Below, one piece after another: positions 61,896-64,000 of a stretch of 64,000 bases of DNA. A model generated the notes under the pieces. The model saw only the letters and a list, made by a program, of their open reading frames with translations, was not told where the DNA came from and ran no database searches. Numbering within the stretch: the first letter of the stretch is position 1; each line of letters starts with the position of its first letter. A program made the position numbers and the translations under genes. Source of the stretch: Bacillota bacterium (GTDB lineage Bacteria > Bacillota > Clostridia > Lachnospirales > Lachnospiraceae); assembly GCA_029224465.1 (NCBI GenBank), contig JAQXUQ010000014.1:53988-117987 (forward strand), written 5' to 3'.

Positions 61896-63161
61896 ATGGC
61901 AGTAATTCAATTCCGGCGTCCCGGGCGGACGGACGGGCAGGAACAATTTGATAACGACCGCATGGACTTCGATGAAGAAGTGTTTGCGAACGAACCGGAG
62001 CAGGGCGCGGCAGAAGAAACTGCCGGTTCTGTCCGGAGAATTCGTGTGAAAAGATTTCTGCGGATACTGCTTCTGGCGGCTTTGTTCGCCGCTGGCGCTT
62101 TTCTGATTTACTATGTTTCTGCCACGAGAAGCTACGCGGGCGCTTCTTATACGAAAACTACGGATATCAGTACACAGGAAGGAACGTGGTACGAGGCACT
62201 TGGCGGAAGCGTAGTATCGTACAGCGCGGACGGAGCTTCCTGCATGGATGTTTCCGGGAAGTCTGTCTGGAGCATTACTTATGAGATGCAGCAGCCGATG
62301 GTTTCCGTAAATGGTACGATTATCGCGATCGGAGATTATAATGGCAGCGAAATCCATGTTTTGAATACACAGAAGGAACTGTGCAAAATCAATACCAACA
62401 TGCCGCTGCGGGCGCTGTATGCCTCTGCGGGCGGAGAGGTGGCTGCGGTTCTCGCGGATACAAAGGCTACCTGGATCTACCTGTATAAGGCGGACGGATC
62501 GGAGATTGCTTATTTCAAAACAACGATGAAACAGTCCGGATACCCCGTCGCGGCCGCGATATCACCGAAGGGACAGCTCGTGGGCGTCTCCTATCTGACT
62601 ATGGGCAGCACGCAGGCGAACAGCAGTGTCGCGTTTTATAATTTTGGAGCCGTCGGGCAGAATACGTCGGAGAATAATGTCGCGGGGTTCAATTTTGACA
62701 ATCAGATTATTCCTTATCTGACGTTTCTGGACGCATCCTCCAGTGTGTGCGTATCCGATTCGCAGATCGCGTTTTTTAACGGAGATGAAATTCCGGAACA
62801 GGGCAAAACAGATTCGTTCGGTGACGGACAGGTCGAAGCGGTTTATACCGGGGGCAAATCGATAGCGGTTGTGCTTGCCGGAACGGGCGACAAGGCGCAG
62901 CATACCATGCGTATTTACAATGCGGCGGGCGAGAAGACCGCGCAGTTTACATTCAGTATGGATTATACCGATGTGCAGATCGCGAACGGGCATGTCTTTG
63001 TGTACAACGCGCAGCAGCTGCAGGTATACAGTATGGATGGTACGAAGAAGTATGACGGAGAATTCAGAATGGATGTAGTCAAACTGATCCCTTCTGCGGG
63101 GCAGGTGAATAAAATGCTTCTGGTGACGGAAAACAGTCTGGAGACCATGACTTTGGAATGA
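61896..63161 (+). CDS. DUF5711-type membrane-anchored beta-propeller protein
   Basis: A 421-residue protein: an acidic cytoplasmic N-terminus, one membrane span (FLRILLLAALFAAGAFLIYYVSA, about residues 54-76) and an extracytoplasmic domain of repeated short strands that resembles a WD40-like propeller (EALGGSVVSYSADGASCMDVSGKSVWSI, IIAIGDYNGSEIHVLNTQKEL, AAVLADTKATWIYLYKADG, AFFNGDEI). CAGGAGAAC precedes the ATG. It is 12 nt ahead of a CvpA-like gene. Function unknown; a cell-envelope role is likely from topology alone. Confidence 0.82.
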   Translation: MAVIQFRRPGRTDGQEQFDNDRMDFDEEVFANEPEQGAAEETAGSVRRIRVKRFLRILLLAALFAAGAFLIYYVSATRSYAGASYTKTTDISTQEGTWYEALGGSVVSYSADGASCMDVSGKSVWSITYEMQQPMVSVNGTIIAIGDYNGSEIHVLNTQKELCKINTNMPLRALYASAGGEVAAVLADTKATWIYLYKADGSEIAYFKTTMKQSGYPVAAAISPKGQLVGVSYLTMGSTQANSSVAFYNFGAVGQNTSENNVAGFNFDNQIIPYLTFLDASSSVCVSDSQIAFFNGDEIPEQGKTDSFGDGQVEAVYTGGKSIAVVLAGTGDKAQHTMRIYNAAGEKTAQFTFSMDYTDVQIANGHVFVYNAQQLQVYSMDGTKKYDGEFRMDVVKLIPSAGQVNKMLLVTENSLETMTLE

Positions 63162-63173
63162 CGGGGTGATCCT

Positions 63174-63581
63174 ATGAGCGTAAATGTTTACCTTGCTCTG
63201 ATTGCCGCGGTATCCATTGCCGTTCTCCTTGTCTTTATGAACCATGGAATCCGCAGAGGTTTTGCGAAGGAACTGAAAGCTGTTCTGTCTCTTGGGTCGG
63301 GCATCGCCGTAATTATGCTTCTTTCAGGAGCGTTTGCGGGCTTTCGCACCGGCAGAACAGCAAACCTGATTCTCTGCGTAATTCTGCTTGTGGTGTTTGG
63401 CATAGTATACCGGCTGGTGCATCTGCTTGTCAGCGGAATCGGGCTGATTGCGAGACTTCCCGTCATCTGCTGGCTGGACAGCGCGCTGGGGCTTGCCGCA
63501 GGTCTGCTGGAAGGCTTCGGCGTTCTGTATCTTCTGGAATACCTGTTGAAAAACTTTCTTTTGCAGCAGCCGTTTGTATAA
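63174..63581 (+). CDS. CvpA-family membrane protein
   Basis: A 135-residue protein with four hydrophobic segments and the family phrase GIRRGFAKELKAVLSLGSGIAVIML. The C-terminal half has LDSALGLAAGLLEGFGVLYLLEYLL, matching the LGxxxGLxxG motif of CvpA. GGGGTGATCCT precedes the ATG. Probably co-transcribed with the DUF5711 gene. Confidence 0.82.
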   Translation: MSVNVYLALIAAVSIAVLLVFMNHGIRRGFAKELKAVLSLGSGIAVIMLLSGAFAGFRTGRTANLILCVILLVVFGIVYRLVHLLVSGIGLIARLPVICWLDSALGLAAGLLEGFGVLYLLEYLLKNFLLQQPFV

Positions 63582-63815
63582 TCTACACAAAATGGTTGTG
63601 CTGTCTGCGCGGACCGGACGCAAGATATTGGCCGGCGTAAAAAAAACAGCAAAAAGCAAAATTAATGCTTGCAATTCGTTTTCGGTAATGGTACTATTCA
63701 TTTTGCCGTCGCGAGAAGAGCTTGTTTCTAAAACAGTTCGGACGCGGCAGACAACAGAGAACAGATCATACTCTGGACCTGATAGAAAAATTTGAGAAAG
63801 TTTTTCAAAAAGGTG
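63582..63815. other. Intergenic region after the CvpA-like gene
   Basis: No gene recognised. 63645-63660 is A-rich (AAAAAAAACAGCAAAAAGC). The short open frames here lack ribosome sites. Confidence 0.5.
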
Positions 63816-63844
63816 TTGACAAGATCAAAAAGCTGTTGTATATT
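63816..63844 (+). promoter_or_regulatory. Strong promoter of a downstream transcript, possibly stable RNA
   Basis: TTGACA, 17-bp spacer, TATATT, one mismatch from consensus in total. The transcript starts near 63851 and would run out of the window. Its leader has hairpins GCGTC-TCAAG-GACGC (63854-63868), GAACATT-CCAAG-AATGTTC (63961-63979) and GGACATC-GGAA-GATGTCC (63983-64000). No coding start with ribosome site is present in the remaining 150 nt. An rRNA or tRNA operon leader is the best guess. Confidence 0.65.
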
Positions 63845-64000
63845 AAACGAGTTGCGTCTCAAGGACGCAGGGCTTCGAAAGAAGCTTCTGAATCTTCCAA
63901 ATCAAATATTGACAATCAAACAGAAATGCAACCCTGAATACATTCTAATGAATTTATTCAGAACATTCCAAGAATGTTCGAAGGACATCGGAAGATGTCC

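Noticed and set aside
63722..63937. 71-codon plus-strand frame at the window end
   Set aside because: It contains the strong promoter at 63816-63844 and has no ribosome site.
1..64000. CRISPR arrays, prophage, intact insertion sequences
   Set aside because: No regularly spaced repeats, cas genes, phage structural genes or transposases were recognised.

Overview
This is a stretch of bacterial chromosome that looks like a Clostridia genome of the Lachnospiraceae kind with fairly high GC. The evidence is the gene set and its order: dnaX-ybaB-recR, tadA next to the SRP RNA, a sufCBDSU cluster behind an Rrf2 regulator, YesM/YesN two-component genes, a FeoA-FeoB fusion, formate-tetrahydrofolate ligase, DUF6020 and DUF5711 proteins. 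Shine-Dalgarno sequences are typical of Firmicutes. The taxonomic call is an inference, not a database result. Coding density is high except for one AT-rich island at about 52.3-55.1 kb.

Layout. 0-6.2 kb: the 3' part of metG, a small secreted helical protein, a YesL-type membrane protein, an orphan MsmK/UgpC-type sugar ABC ATPase with its own terminator, a CdaR/PucR regulator, and a convergent COG1313 radical SAM gene. 6.2-13.3 kb: SRP RNA and tadA on the minus strand, then a plus-strand iron-sulfur assembly operon (Rrf2 regulator, sufC, sufB, sufD, sufS, sufU and a TetR-type gene). 13.3-23.6 kb: a minus-strand protein that resembles radical SAM enzymes but lacks the cluster cysteines, a HerA-like ATPase, tRNA-Lys(CTT), tatD, rsmA, a 1050-residue TPR/acidic-linker protein with a degenerate AAA-like C-terminus, and glgB. 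23.6-34.7 kb: a DtxR/MntR-type regulator, pseB and pseC homologues with a family 2 glycosyltransferase, fhs, an SPFH protein, an MprF-type flippase homologue, feoAB and rsmJ.

34.7-45.2 kb is a sugar module. mglBAC encodes a galactose/methyl-galactoside importer, with a strong terminator-like hairpin between mglB and mglA and a long coiled N-terminal extension on MglC. It is followed by a YesN response regulator, a YesM histidine kinase, a membrane-anchored sugar-binding protein and a second MglB-like lipoprotein, probably a sensing device for the importer. 45.2-52.3 kb is a fructan/sucrose module: a LacI repressor, an LplB/YtcP/LplA-type importer without its own ATPase, a cytoplasmic GH32 fructosidase and a NimA/PNPOx-like protein. 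The shared intergenic region carries a perfect palindrome and two copies of a related site that bracket a good sigma-A promoter.

52.3-55.1 kb is gene-poor and AT-rich and ends at the 3' side of tRNA-Ser(CGA). It holds two copies of a 143-bp palindromic repeat and a tiny minus-strand gene cluster with its own terminator, including one 53-residue gene. It looks like the relic of a mobile element. 55.2-64 kb returns to housekeeping genes: pfkA, dnaX, ybaB, recR, a DUF6020 membrane protein, galM, a DUF5711 protein and a CvpA-like protein. The window ends in a leader with a near-consensus promoter and hairpins, possibly that of an rRNA or tRNA operon.

No CRISPR array, intact transposase, integrase or prophage was seen. 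The items most worth following up are the cluster-less radical SAM homologue, the TPR/AAA-like giant, the YesMN plus two binding-protein sensing module with the extended MglC, and the palindromic repeat family.
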